14,812 nucleotides of DNA, from contig NZ_CAMXYR010000038.1 of the NCBI RefSeq assembly GCF_947253225.1, positions 1 through 14,812 on the forward strand, in the 5' to 3' direction. Positions 1 through 7,467 of the stretch are shown here, one piece after another. A model generated the notes under the pieces. It was given only the letters and a program-made list of their open reading frames with translations, had not been told where the DNA came from and made no database searches. This DNA is from an uncultured Anaerococcus sp. Its GTDB lineage: Bacteria > Bacillota > Clostridia > Tissierellales > Peptoniphilaceae. The position numbers and the translations under genes are program-made. How positions within the stretch are numbered: position 1 is the first letter of the stretch; each line of letters begins with the position of its first letter.

Positions 1-297
1 CCAACCTTGAATGCAACAGCAGGAGATCTATCTCTTGTAATGCCAAAAAGACAACTTGACGATATAATCGAGATGATTTATCAACTAGACAAGATTGCCC
101 CAGGTATGGCAAATGATGATACCCTTCTTTATGGAATTGAAGTTAAATTCTACAATTCTGTAGTCGAAGTTGATGATAGGTTTGAAACTAAAAAGAAAAG
201 GCTCTATTGTCTGGGAGATGGGTCGGGAGTTACTCACTCCTTATCCCAAGCTTCTGCGTCGGGAGTAGAAATGGCGAGAATCCTAAACGAGCTATAA
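1..297 (+). CDS. FAD-dependent dehydrogenase (COG2509 type), C-terminal part
   Basis: This is the last 98 codons of a longer gene whose 5' part lies outside the window; the frame is open from base 1 and an internal methionine should not be taken as the start. The sequence contains the closing part of an FAD-binding fold: a segment reading LPKR-like residues, then IAPGMANDDTLLYGIEVKFY, then the GDGSGVTHSLSQASASGV block near the end. From family knowledge, the GDG(S/A)G motif contacts FAD, and the QASASGV helix is typical of the uncharacterised COG2509 NAD(P)/FAD-dependent dehydrogenases. The physiological substrate of that family is not established. The stop codon is one base before the start of the following hydrolase, so the two are probably cotranscribed. 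The family call is fairly secure; the exact reaction is unknown. Confidence 0.8.
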   Translation, partial: PTLNATAGDLSLVMPKRQLDDIIEMIYQLDKIAPGMANDDTLLYGIEVKFYNSVVEVDDRFETKKKRLYCLGDGSGVTHSLSQASASGVEMARILNEL

Positions 298-298
298 G

Positions 299-1135
299 AT
301 GAAGTACATTTACGAGCAAATTAGTAAGGCAGATGGCATAATCCTAAGGGGTGTGGTCAATACTCCTGATGATTTTGATGCAAGAAAAAAATATCCGACC
401 GTAATCTTCTACCATGGTTTTGGGGGAGATAGGAATGGGTCTTGTTTTTTTAGGGTGCAGAATGCAAGATACCTAACCGATAGAGGCTATCTTGTGGTTA
501 GGTTTGACTTTTCTGGGACTTGTGAGTCTGATGGAAGTTTTTACGATATGACAGTTAGTAGAGAAGAGGCAGAAGCGGAAATGATTCACGATTTTACAAG
601 GCTTAAATCCTATGTAGATAGGGACAGGCTTTATTGGATGGGTCATTCTCTAGGGGGTGTTATTGCAACCCTAAAGGCACATAAGCTAAAGCCTAAGGCT
701 ATGTGCTTGCTAGCTCCTGCGTGTGATATGAACAATCCTGACTATATCAAAGTCATGGCAAAGACAATGTTTGAGGGAGAGCTCAGGAAGAAAAAATCAG
801 ACCTTGATGGCAAAAAATCTTATGCAGAAATTCTTGCTAGCATTGAGGATGTGGACATTGGAGGAGTTAAGCTAAATAAGAAGTTTTTGATAGACTTCCT
901 AAGAAAGGATATCTATGGAGCTTCTGAAAAATACGAGGGCAAGGTTCTAATCATGAGGGGCGATTGTGATGATCTAGTCTTTAACGATTCTAATGAGAAA
1001 CTTAGCAGGTCTTTTCCTCGTGCCAAGTATGAACAAATTAAAGGAGCAGATCACTCCTTCAAAAATGAGGACTATAGGATGCTTGTTTTTGAGAAAATGT
1101 ATAGGTTTTTTGAGAAAGCCGTGGATAAAAAATAG
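299..1135 (+). CDS. alpha/beta hydrolase (esterase-like)
   Basis: The 278-residue product is a cytoplasmic serine hydrolase with no signal peptide. Visible landmarks are the oxyanion-side HGFGGDRN segment (residues 39-46), the nucleophile elbow GHSLGG with Ser117, the acid-bearing strand RGDCDD (Asp224 or Asp225) and the catalytic histidine in GADHSF (His252). This order matches the alpha/beta fold hydrolases related to bacterial feruloyl/cinnamoyl esterases, but the substrate cannot be told from sequence. Residues 140-210 form a lysine-rich insertion that would be the cap domain. The start codon lies one base after the upstream stop with only a weak SD, so translation probably depends on ribosomes finishing the dehydrogenase gene. 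A terminator follows about 20 bases after the stop. Confidence 0.85.
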   Translation: MKYIYEQISKADGIILRGVVNTPDDFDARKKYPTVIFYHGFGGDRNGSCFFRVQNARYLTDRGYLVVRFDFSGTCESDGSFYDMTVSREEAEAEMIHDFTRLKSYVDRDRLYWMGHSLGGVIATLKAHKLKPKAMCLLAPACDMNNPDYIKVMAKTMFEGELRKKKSDLDGKKSYAEILASIEDVDIGGVKLNKKFLIDFLRKDIYGASEKYEGKVLIMRGDCDDLVFNDSNEKLSRSFPRAKYEQIKGADHSFKNEDYRMLVFEKMYRFFEKAVDKK

Positions 1136-1150
1136 GATGATGGATATAAA

Positions 1151-1182
1151 AGACAGGGGACTATCAAGTTCCTTGTTTTTTT
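1151..1182 (+). terminator. Rho-independent terminator after the hydrolase gene
   Basis: The arms 1154-1162 (CAGGGGACT) and 1167-1175 (AGTTCCTTG) form a 9-bp stem with two G-T wobbles and a 4-base ATCA loop, followed by seven T residues (1176-1182). It separates the dehydrogenase-hydrolase pair from the long operon that begins at 1321. Confidence 0.85.
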
Positions 1183-1286
1183 GTGCGAGTAGGCTATCAT
1201 ATTTGATAAATATTTGAAGAAAAATTGGGTAAAGATAAACTACTTAGAGAAATACCTTATTTTCTTAGATATTTAGGCAATTAAAG

Positions 1287-1314
1287 ATGAAAAATAGATA
1301 AAATACGTTATAAT
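1287..1314 (+). promoter_or_regulatory. sigma-A-type promoter giving a leaderless mRNA for the following operon
   Basis: A perfect TATAAT (1309-1314) is preceded after a 16-base spacer by ATGAAA (1287-1292), which matches TTGACA at 4 of 6 positions. Transcription normally begins about 7 bases after the -10 box, which is position 1321, the A of the methyltransferase ATG. There is no SD between the -10 box and the ATG. The promoter call rests on the exact -10 box; the start site is inferred. Confidence 0.65.
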
Positions 1315-1320
1315 ATAAGC

Positions 1321-2451
1321 ATGGGAAAAATAATAATTACGACAAGTTTCGGATTGGAGGCTCTTGTCAAAAGACAAGTCCAAGATATGGGTTACGACAA
1401 GCTTGATGTAAGCGATGGTATGATATCCTTTAGCGGAAACTTACCAGATATTGCAAAACTAAATATCAATCTGAGGTGTGCCGATAGAATCTACCTTAGA
1501 ATTAAAGAGTTTAAGGCGACAGACTTTGATAGTCTTTTTGAAAATATCAAGGCTATTTCTTGGCCTGACTTTTTGAGCGAGGATAGTAATTTCACTGTCA
1601 ATGCAAGGACCTACAAGTCCAAGCTCTTTTCTTTAAGGAGCATCCAAGCTATATCAGAAAAAGCCATAATAGATTCTATGAAAAAGACTTATAGGAGAAA
1701 TATTTTCAAGAAGTCTGGCGAAAGAGTCAATATCGAAATAATGCTTGACAGAGATATAGCCAGTGTAAATATTGATACATCTGGGGATGGACTTCACAAG
1801 AGAGGATATAGGGAGGATTCTGTCAAGGCTCCCCTTAGGGAAAATTTGGCGGCAGCCTTAGTTGACCTCTCTTTCTATAAGCCAGATAGGTTTCTTGTAG
1901 ATGCCTTTTGTGGGTCGGGGACAATCCTGATTGAGGCTGCAAGAAAGGCTAGAAACATTGCTCCAGGTCTTGACAGGGACTTTGACTTTAAAAACTTTAT
2001 CTTTATGGACAAGAGCCACTACAAGTTAGCCAAAAAAGAGGCCCTAGAAAAGATTGATTATGAGAAAAAACTTCATATCTTAGGTTCTGATATTTCTGGA
2101 AGAGCAATAAGTCTTGCCAAAACCAACGCCATAAATGCAGGGGTTGGGGAAGATATCGCCTTTGTCAAAAGGGATGTGGCCTCTCTTTCTGTAAGTGCTA
2201 GTGATTATGGTATACTTATATCAAATCCACCCTATGGACTGAGGTTATCTGCTACAAATATGGACGAGCTTTACAAGAAAATCAACGATAAGTTTATGAA
2301 GATGAATACTTGGTCCTTGTATTTTGTAACGGCTGATGATAAGTTTGATAGGAGATTTAGAAGAAGGCTATCAAAGAAAAGAAAGCTCTACAATGGGGGC
2401 GAGAAGGTAGATTATTACCAGTATTTTGGCGAAAGACCAAAGAAAGATTAG
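1321..2451 (+). CDS. THUMP-domain class I SAM-dependent 23S rRNA guanine-N2-methyltransferase (RlmL/YpsC-like)
   Basis: The 376-residue protein has the standard layout of this family: an N-terminal ferredoxin-like and THUMP RNA-binding part (about 1-160) and a C-terminal Rossmann methyltransferase. SAM-binding motif I is DAFCGSGT (194-201) and the catalytic motif IV is NPPYG (302-306), the signature of exocyclic-amine (N2-guanine) methylation. The segment DRDIASVNIDTSG and the RGYRE stretch (161-165) before the methyltransferase fold are also characteristic. The family methylates G2445 of 23S rRNA (E. coli numbering, RlmL); whether this member has exactly that site is inferred. Bacillota members lack the second methyltransferase domain of E. 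coli RlmL, and so does this one. The ATG appears to be the transcript start, with no SD. Its TAG overlaps the GGAGG used by the next gene. Confidence 0.88.
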   Translation: MGKIIITTSFGLEALVKRQVQDMGYDKLDVSDGMISFSGNLPDIAKLNINLRCADRIYLRIKEFKATDFDSLFENIKAISWPDFLSEDSNFTVNARTYKSKLFSLRSIQAISEKAIIDSMKKTYRRNIFKKSGERVNIEIMLDRDIASVNIDTSGDGLHKRGYREDSVKAPLRENLAAALVDLSFYKPDRFLVDAFCGSGTILIEAARKARNIAPGLDRDFDFKNFIFMDKSHYKLAKKEALEKIDYEKKLHILGSDISGRAISLAKTNAINAGVGEDIAFVKRDVASLSVSASDYGILISNPPYGLRLSATNMDELYKKINDKFMKMNTWSLYFVTADDKFDRRFRRRLSKKRKLYNGGEKVDYYQYFGERPKKD

Positions 2452-2463
2452 GAGGATGTTATC
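2451..2463 (+). promoter_or_regulatory. SD site that decides the L,D-transpeptidase start
   Basis: GGAGG at 2451-2455 is followed by ATGTT and then ATC at 2461. The ATG at 2456 touches the SD with zero spacing and is in a frame that ends at a TAA within 18 codons, so it is a poor start. The arrangement is near-identical to GGAGG-TATT-ATG before asnA and AGAGG-TGTT-ATG before the permease in this window. Confidence 0.6.
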
Positions 2464-3867
2464 ACACAGAAAGCTAAAAAATCCAGACTATGGCTTTGGA
2501 TTTCATTAATAATAATTGGGATATACTTGGTGGGAGTTCTTATATTTTCATTTATAACCCTACCAAATACCTATATCAATGGAAAAAATGTTTCATATGC
2601 ATCAAGAGAGTCAGCCCTTGAAGAAGTAGGAGAGGGGTTTAAGCTCGAGGTTTTGGGCAGGGATGATAGGAAATTAGTAATTAACTCTAAGGAAATATCC
2701 TATGATGCCAAGATTCCTAAAAATGCGAGTATTGACCAAAATGCAATGCTTTGGCCATTCAATCTTCTAGGCCTTACTAAGGATAAGTTGAAGTTTGACT
2801 ACAAGATTAACTACGATAAGGACAAGCTCGATGATATTATCAAGGAGTCTCCACTCTTTACCAACATCACAGAACCCCAAGATGCTGGTCTTGTCTTTAA
2901 GGGAGATTCATTTGATATAAAAGAAGCTGTCATGGGAAATAAGCTAGATTATGGTAAGGTTAGGGCAGAGATTGAAAAAGCAATTACAACCGACCATAAG
3001 GATATCAAACTTACAGATTCCTACTACGAAAATCCAACCGTTCTATCAGATTCTAAGGAACTTAAACAATTAGAAGAAGATGCCAAAAAAATCGAGGCTA
3101 TGAATATCAAATTCAACTTTAATGGATTTGATATCAAGCTTACTGGCAAAGATCTGGTTGCTATGCTTGAGCAAAAGGGAGATAAATTTACAATCGACTA
3201 TGACAAGCTCATGGACTTTATGAAAGAAGTTGCAGATAAGACAGATACCTATGGTAAAGATAGGAAGTTTAAGGCAACTGGCATTGGAGAAATTGTCGTA
3301 AATCCAGGAGTGTACGGGTACTTGCTTGACCAAGCAGCAACAGGGGATGAGGTTTTAAAACTCTTTAACCAAAGAAAAAGTGGTGATATAGAACCAATTT
3401 ATGAAAGATACGGCTTTGAGAGAACTAAGGATGGAGGAGATATTGGCAATACTTATATAGAAGTAGATCTATCTCGTCAGTATCTATGGTTTTATAAAAA
3501 TGGAGAGCTAGTAGTAGAATCTCCTATCGTAACAGGAATTAACCAAGGTGGTTGGCAAACCAATGTTGGGGTTGGCTCAATCCTTTCAAAAAACACGAAC
3601 CAAACCCTAAAGGGAGAAGACTTTTATGGTGGCAAGTATAATACTCCTGTAAAGTATTGGATGCCTATAGGCTGGGATGGCGAAGGCCTCCACGATGCCG
3701 ATTGGAGATATTCTTTTGGTGGAAGTATCTACCAAACAGATGGTAGCCATGGTTGCTTAAACCTACCTCCATCTGTCGCAGAAACAATTTTCAATAACGT
3801 TGAAATCCATACACCAGTTGTTGTTTATGAATCATCAACCAACAACTCACCACCAATGATGTACTAG
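2461..3867 (+). CDS. L,D-transpeptidase, membrane anchored, YkuD domain with PG_binding_4-like repeats; probable ATC start
   Basis: The product is a peptidoglycan cross-linking or remodelling enzyme acting outside the membrane. Read from 2461 it is 468 residues: a positive N-terminus (QKAKKSR), a roughly 25-residue hydrophobic anchor starting LWLWISLIIIG, two putative peptidoglycan-binding repeats (PG_binding_4 style, about residues 30-140 and 200-310), and a C-terminal YkuD domain with the catalytic motif SHGCLN (His430, Cys432). No ATG, GTG or TTG exists in this frame between the in-frame stop at 2449-2451 and TTG at 2527. Starting at 2527 would remove the positive residues and half of the anchor, and that TTG has no SD. 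The ATC at 2461 lies 5 bases after GGAGG (2451-2455), close to the spacing used by asnA and the permease. The enzyme identity is firm; the start is inferred. It sits 8 bases before ecfA1. Confidence 0.85.
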   Translation: MTQKAKKSRLWLWISLIIIGIYLVGVLIFSFITLPNTYINGKNVSYASRESALEEVGEGFKLEVLGRDDRKLVINSKEISYDAKIPKNASIDQNAMLWPFNLLGLTKDKLKFDYKINYDKDKLDDIIKESPLFTNITEPQDAGLVFKGDSFDIKEAVMGNKLDYGKVRAEIEKAITTDHKDIKLTDSYYENPTVLSDSKELKQLEEDAKKIEAMNIKFNFNGFDIKLTGKDLVAMLEQKGDKFTIDYDKLMDFMKEVADKTDTYGKDRKFKATGIGEIVVNPGVYGYLLDQAATGDEVLKLFNQRKSGDIEPIYERYGFERTKDGGDIGNTYIEVDLSRQYLWFYKNGELVVESPIVTGINQGGWQTNVGVGSILSKNTNQTLKGEDFYGGKYNTPVKYWMPIGWDGEGLHDADWRYSFGGSIYQTDGSHGCLNLPPSVAETIFNNVEIHTPVVVYESSTNNSPPMMY

Positions 3868-3875
3868 GAAGAATA

Positions 3876-4700
3876 ATGATAAAAATAGAAAACTTAACTT
3901 ACGTCTACCCAAATGGGGAAGAAGAAGGTCAAGGTAAGAAAGCCCTTGATGATCTTTCAATCGAGATCAACAAGGGCGACTTTGTGGCAATTCTTGGCCA
4001 CAATGGGTCAGGGAAATCGACCTTGGGCAAGCTTTTGAATGCACAAATAATGCCTTCATCTGGAGACATTTGGGTAGATGATATTAATAGCAAAATAGAA
4101 GAAAATATTTGGGATATCAGAGAAAAATGCTCTATGGTATTTCAAAATCCCGACAACCAAATGGTTGCTACAACTGTAGAAGAAGAAGTAGCCTTTGGAC
4201 CTGAAAACTTGGCAGTAGCTAATCCTGAACTCAGAAATAGGGTAGATGAAGCCATTGACCTTGTAGGAATGAGTGATTTTAAACATAGAAATCCATCCAA
4301 CCTTTCGGGAGGGCAAAAGCAAAGAGTGTCTATAGCGGGTGTTATAGCTATGCTATCCGACTACATAATATTTGATGAACCAACAGCTATGCTTGACCCT
4401 AAGGGAAGAAAAGATGTGATTAACCTTGTCAAAGACTTAAATAAAAAGCATGGTAAGACCATAATCTATATCACCCACTACATGGAAGAGGCGGTTCTTG
4501 CCGATAAGATTATTGTTCTTGATAAGGGCAAGAAGGCTCTTGAAGGAAGTTCGAGAGAAGTGTTCTCTCAAGTGGCAAAGATGAAAGAATTGGGTCTTGC
4601 CGTACCCCAGGTAACAGAGGTTGCCTACGAACTTAAAAAAGCAGGTCTAGGAATTAAAGAACTTCCGTTAAATATTGAGGAGTTTTTAGAAATTATATGA
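3876..4700 (+). CDS. ecfA1: energy-coupling factor transporter ATPase EcfA1
   Basis: This is one of the two cytoplasmic ATPases of a group II ECF transporter, which drives vitamin or metal uptake through interchangeable substrate-binding S components. The 274-residue protein has all ABC motifs: Walker A GHNGSGKST (41-49), Q-loop Gln90 in VFQNPDNQMV, signature LSGGQ (143-147), Walker B YIIFDE with catalytic Glu168, and switch His201. The Q-loop NPDNQ segment and the following VEEEVAFGPEN are typical of EcfA/CbiO. Its TGA overlaps the ATG of the second ATPase (ATGA), so the two are translationally coupled, which suits a heterodimer. The SD is AGGAAG four bases upstream. Confidence 0.93.
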   Translation: MIKIENLTYVYPNGEEEGQGKKALDDLSIEINKGDFVAILGHNGSGKSTLGKLLNAQIMPSSGDIWVDDINSKIEENIWDIREKCSMVFQNPDNQMVATTVEEEVAFGPENLAVANPELRNRVDEAIDLVGMSDFKHRNPSNLSGGQKQRVSIAGVIAMLSDYIIFDEPTAMLDPKGRKDVINLVKDLNKKHGKTIIYITHYMEEAVLADKIIVLDKGKKALEGSSREVFSQVAKMKELGLAVPQVTEVAYELKKAGLGIKELPLNIEEFLEII

Positions 4701-5560
4701 AAATAGAACTTACAAATGTTGATTATATCTACAATGAAGGACTTCCGTCTGAGGTATATGCCCTAAAGGATATTAACCTTACCATAAATTCTCATGAAAT
4801 TGTGGGACTTATCGGGCAAACGGGTTCGGGAAAATCTACCCTAGTCCAACTTTTGAATGGTCTACTTATACCAAGTAGGGGAGATTGTATTATAGATGAT
4901 ATCAACTCAAAAGATAAAAAGCGAAGAAAAGAAGCGAGGTTTAAGGTAGGTCTTGTCTTTCAATATCCTGAAAATCAGCTTTTCGAGGAAACAATAGCCA
5001 AGGATATCGCCTTTGGACCAAAGAATATGGGTCTAGGTGACCAAGAAGTCGAACAAAGAGTTAGAATGGCCATGGCAAAGGTTGGACTTGACTATGAAAC
5101 CTACAAGGATAAGTCTCCTTTTGAACTTTCAGGCGGTCAACAAAGAAGAGTCGCAGTTGCTGGTATCCTTTCAATGAATCCAAGGGTTCTTGTGCTTGAT
5201 GAGCTTACAGCAGGTCTTGACCCAATAGGAAGAGATGAGATTTTTTCTGAAATTATGGACTTATACAACAACGATCCAGATCTATCCATTGTCCTCGTTA
5301 GCCATTCTATGGAAGATGTGGCAGAATATGTGGACAGGGTAATAGTTATGAACGAGGGAGAGCTTTATTCTGATAAGTCGACCTATGAGACCTTTACCAA
5401 AGTTGACCTTGATAAGATAGGGCTTGACATTCCGCAAATCACAAAGTTTATGAGAGCCTACAAGAAGAAAAATCCCCAAGTAAGGGATGATATCTACACA
5501 GTATCTGCTGCGGTAGCAGAGCTAAAGAGAGTTTTAGGAGGAAATGATGGGAAACATTAG
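4697..5560 (+). CDS. ecfA2: energy-coupling factor transporter ATPase EcfA2
   Basis: This is the second ATPase of the ECF module, 287 residues. Motifs are Walker A GQTGSGKST (40-48), Q-loop Gln89 in VFQYPENQLF, signature LSGGQ (144-148), Walker B VLVLDE with catalytic Glu169, and switch His203. The YPENQLFEETIAKDIAFGP stretch is the usual EcfA2 form, which distinguishes it from the NPDNQ form of EcfA1. The residue after the catalytic Glu is Leu170 where most ABC ATPases have Pro. It overlaps ecfA1 by 4 bases, and its last codons contain the SD and start of ecfT. The S components must be encoded outside this window. Confidence 0.93.
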   Translation: MKIELTNVDYIYNEGLPSEVYALKDINLTINSHEIVGLIGQTGSGKSTLVQLLNGLLIPSRGDCIIDDINSKDKKRRKEARFKVGLVFQYPENQLFEETIAKDIAFGPKNMGLGDQEVEQRVRMAMAKVGLDYETYKDKSPFELSGGQQRRVAVAGILSMNPRVLVLDELTAGLDPIGRDEIFSEIMDLYNNDPDLSIVLVSHSMEDVAEYVDRVIVMNEGELYSDKSTYETFTKVDLDKIGLDIPQITKFMRAYKKKNPQVRDDIYTVSAAVAELKRVLGGNDGKH

Positions 5561-6341
5561 TATAGGTCAATACCTCCCCTTTGATACCTTTATCCATAGG
5601 CTAGATCCTAGGGTAAAGATTGTTGGAGTGTTTTTATATATTATTACCATATTTTTTGTGGATTCTTTCTTAGGCTACCTACCTTTCGGCATTCTGCTTT
5701 TGGCAATGCTATTTGTGGCGAAGATTCCTCTAAAGTCAGTCTTTAAGTCCCTAAAACCCCTTATATTTATAATTATTATTACAGGACTTATCAACCTAAT
5801 AACCACCCAAGGAAGTGTAGTTTTTACTATTGGACCTGTTAGTGTTACTAAGGAAGGAATTTATAGGACAGGATTTACAATCCTAAGATTGATTTTAATA
5901 ATCCTATCAACATCAGTCCTAACCTTTACTACTAGTCCTATGGAGCTTACCTATGGGCTTGAGAAATTATTCTCGCCTCTAAAGAGATTTGGTTTCCCAG
6001 CAGGGGAACTTGCTATGATGATATCCATATCTCTTCGCTTTATCCCAACACTTTTTGATGAAGCTCAAAAGATAAGGATGGCACAGATGGCAAGAGGAGC
6101 AGATTTTGAATCGGGAAATATTATAAACCGTGCCATAAGCATGATTCCTCTCCTAGTCCCTCTTTTCATCAACTCTTTTAAGAGAAGCGATGACCTTGCA
6201 ACTGCCATGGAAGCTAGGATGTATAGGATAGGATTTGAAAGGACTAAACTAAATGAGATTAGTATGGGAAAGATCGACTGGCTTACCATTTGTCTATTTA
6301 GTATCTTTTGCCTTTGTGTAATAGTTTACCACTTCCTATGA
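5547..6341 (+). CDS. ecfT: energy-coupling factor transmembrane protein EcfT
   Basis: This is the membrane scaffold that couples the two ATPases to the substrate-binding S component. The 264-residue protein has the family opening GQYLPFDTFIHRLDPRVKI, several hydrophobic helices between about residues 25 and 125, and cytoplasmic coupling helices. The first coupling motif is Ala-Arg-Gly in QMARGADFE (182-184); the second, usually also Ala-Arg-Gly, reads Ala-Arg-Met in AMEARMYR (223-225). Two adjacent ATGs exist (5544 and 5547). The second is chosen because AGGAGG (5536-5541) is 5 bases from it but only 2 from the first. The gene overlaps ecfA2 by 14 bases and truA by 4 bases. Confidence 0.92.
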   Translation: MGNISIGQYLPFDTFIHRLDPRVKIVGVFLYIITIFFVDSFLGYLPFGILLLAMLFVAKIPLKSVFKSLKPLIFIIIITGLINLITTQGSVVFTIGPVSVTKEGIYRTGFTILRLILIILSTSVLTFTTSPMELTYGLEKLFSPLKRFGFPAGELAMMISISLRFIPTLFDEAQKIRMAQMARGADFESGNIINRAISMIPLLVPLFINSFKRSDDLATAMEARMYRIGFERTKLNEISMGKIDWLTICLFSIFCLCVIVYHFL

Positions 6342-7078
6342 TTAGAAATATTTTGTTAGAGACCTCATATGATGGGGCTCTTTTTTCAGGCTTTCAATAT
6401 CAGAAGGACCAGAGAAGTGTAGAAGAAGAAATCACCAAGGCCATTCACAAGGTAACTGGTGAGGACAATAGGATAGTTTCATGCGGGAGAACGGATAGCG
6501 GAGTTCATGCCAAAAGCCACTTTGTCAATTTTCTTACTGCAAGTGATGTAGATCCCAAAGCCTTTAAGTTTCATATCCAACCACATTTGCCAGATGATAT
6601 TTTGGCAATATCTTCAAGGGAAGTTGACCTTAATTTTCATGCTAGATTTTGTGCAAAATCCAAGCTCTACAAGTATGTAATATGTAGAAAAAAGCAAATG
6701 CATCCAATCTATAGAAATTATAAGCAACAGGTAACTTATAAGCTTGACTTGGATAAGCTTAAAAAGGGTCTTGATATTCTTGTAGGAGTCCATGATTTCA
6801 GGTTGTTTATGATGGAAGATAAGGATTTAGCTATAAATACTGTAAGAAGGTTGGATGAGGCCTATTTTCTTGAAAACGGGGATGACTTGGAGATATTTTT
6901 TAGGGGTGAATCCTTCCTCCACAACCAAGTAAGAATTATGGTAGGATCTCTCATAGAACTAGCTAGAGGAAAGATTAGTATTGATGATTACAAGAGGTAC
7001 TTTGATAAGTCCAACAAGCAAAGGGCAAATCCTGCCCTAGGAGCTCAAGGACTTTACCTATGGAGGGTGGAATTTTGA
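6338..7078 (+). CDS. truA: tRNA pseudouridine(38-40) synthase TruA
   Basis: The enzyme isomerises uridines 38, 39 and 40 in the tRNA anticodon stem. The 246-residue length is normal for TruA. The start at MIRNILLETSYDG is preferred over an upstream in-frame ATG at 6308: it gives the standard N-terminus, and its ATG overlaps the ecfT stop (ATGA at 6338-6341). The catalytic Asp53 is in the diagnostic SCGRTDSGVHA motif. The C-terminal HNQVRIMVG segment, another TruA hallmark, is present as FLHNQVRIMVGSLIELARG. The ecfA1-ecfA2-ecfT-truA order is a long-standing arrangement in Bacillota, usually following rplQ and preceding rplM-rpsI; here neither flank is ribosomal. The end of the gene carries the SD for the next one. 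Confidence 0.95.
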   Translation: MIRNILLETSYDGALFSGFQYQKDQRSVEEEITKAIHKVTGEDNRIVSCGRTDSGVHAKSHFVNFLTASDVDPKAFKFHIQPHLPDDILAISSREVDLNFHARFCAKSKLYKYVICRKKQMHPIYRNYKQQVTYKLDLDKLKKGLDILVGVHDFRLFMMEDKDLAINTVRRLDEAYFLENGDDLEIFFRGESFLHNQVRIMVGSLIELARGKISIDDYKRYFDKSNKQRANPALGAQGLYLWRVEF

Positions 7079-7467
7079 CAGAAAGAATCCAAAAAGAAAT
7101 CAAGGCTCTATTTATAATAATTTTCGCCTTTGCCTTGGGGGTCTTTGTTAAGGAAAGAATGATTATTTTCTATTTAGGACTTATTTTTATCCTCCTAGTA
7201 CTGACCTTCTATTATGTAAAAACTACAGGACTTGGCTTTTGTGAAAATATCCTTGCCTTCATTTTTATCTTTTACAATGTAATATCAATTGGCTTTATGA
7301 TACAATATATAAGAGGAGAAGAGTTTAGCAAAACAACCACCTACTTTCTCAAACCTATAATTGAAAATGGAGGAAGGGTCTATTTTGTTTTGGCTATCCT
7401 GATATTTACGACAGCAATGATACTTGGCTATAATTTTATCGGAGTAAATAATGGAAAAGAAGAATAA
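7075..7467 (+). CDS. small hypothetical membrane protein
   Basis: I do not recognise this family. The preferred start is TTG at 7075, seven bases after GGAGGG (7062-7067) and overlapping the truA stop (TTGA). An in-frame ATG at 7060 would overlap truA by 19 bases and has no SD. The resulting 130-residue protein begins TERIQKEIKALF and has about four hydrophobic segments: residues 9-24, 29-46, 55-77 and 102-122. The loop between the third and fourth is charged (RGEEFSK). No catalytic motif or cysteine pair was seen. It overlaps the following DUF4097 gene by 17 bases, so the two may work together in the membrane, but this is inference from position only. Confidence 0.75.
   Translation: MTERIQKEIKALFIIIFAFALGVFVKERMIIFYLGLIFILLVLTFYYVKTTGLGFCENILAFIFIFYNVISIGFMIQYIRGEEFSKTTTYFLKPIIENGGRVYFVLAILIFTTAMILGYNFIGVNNGKEE

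Noticed and set aside
993..1217. Open frame overlapping the end of the hydrolase and running through the terminator
   Set aside because: It overlaps a confident gene in another frame, crosses a terminator hairpin and shows no domain.
2456..2511. Short ATG-initiated ORF (18 codons) as an upstream regulatory peptide before the L,D-transpeptidase
   Set aside because: Its ATG directly abuts the GGAGG with no spacing and its sequence looks like the shifted L,D-transpeptidase anchor. It is kept only as a rival explanation for the start.
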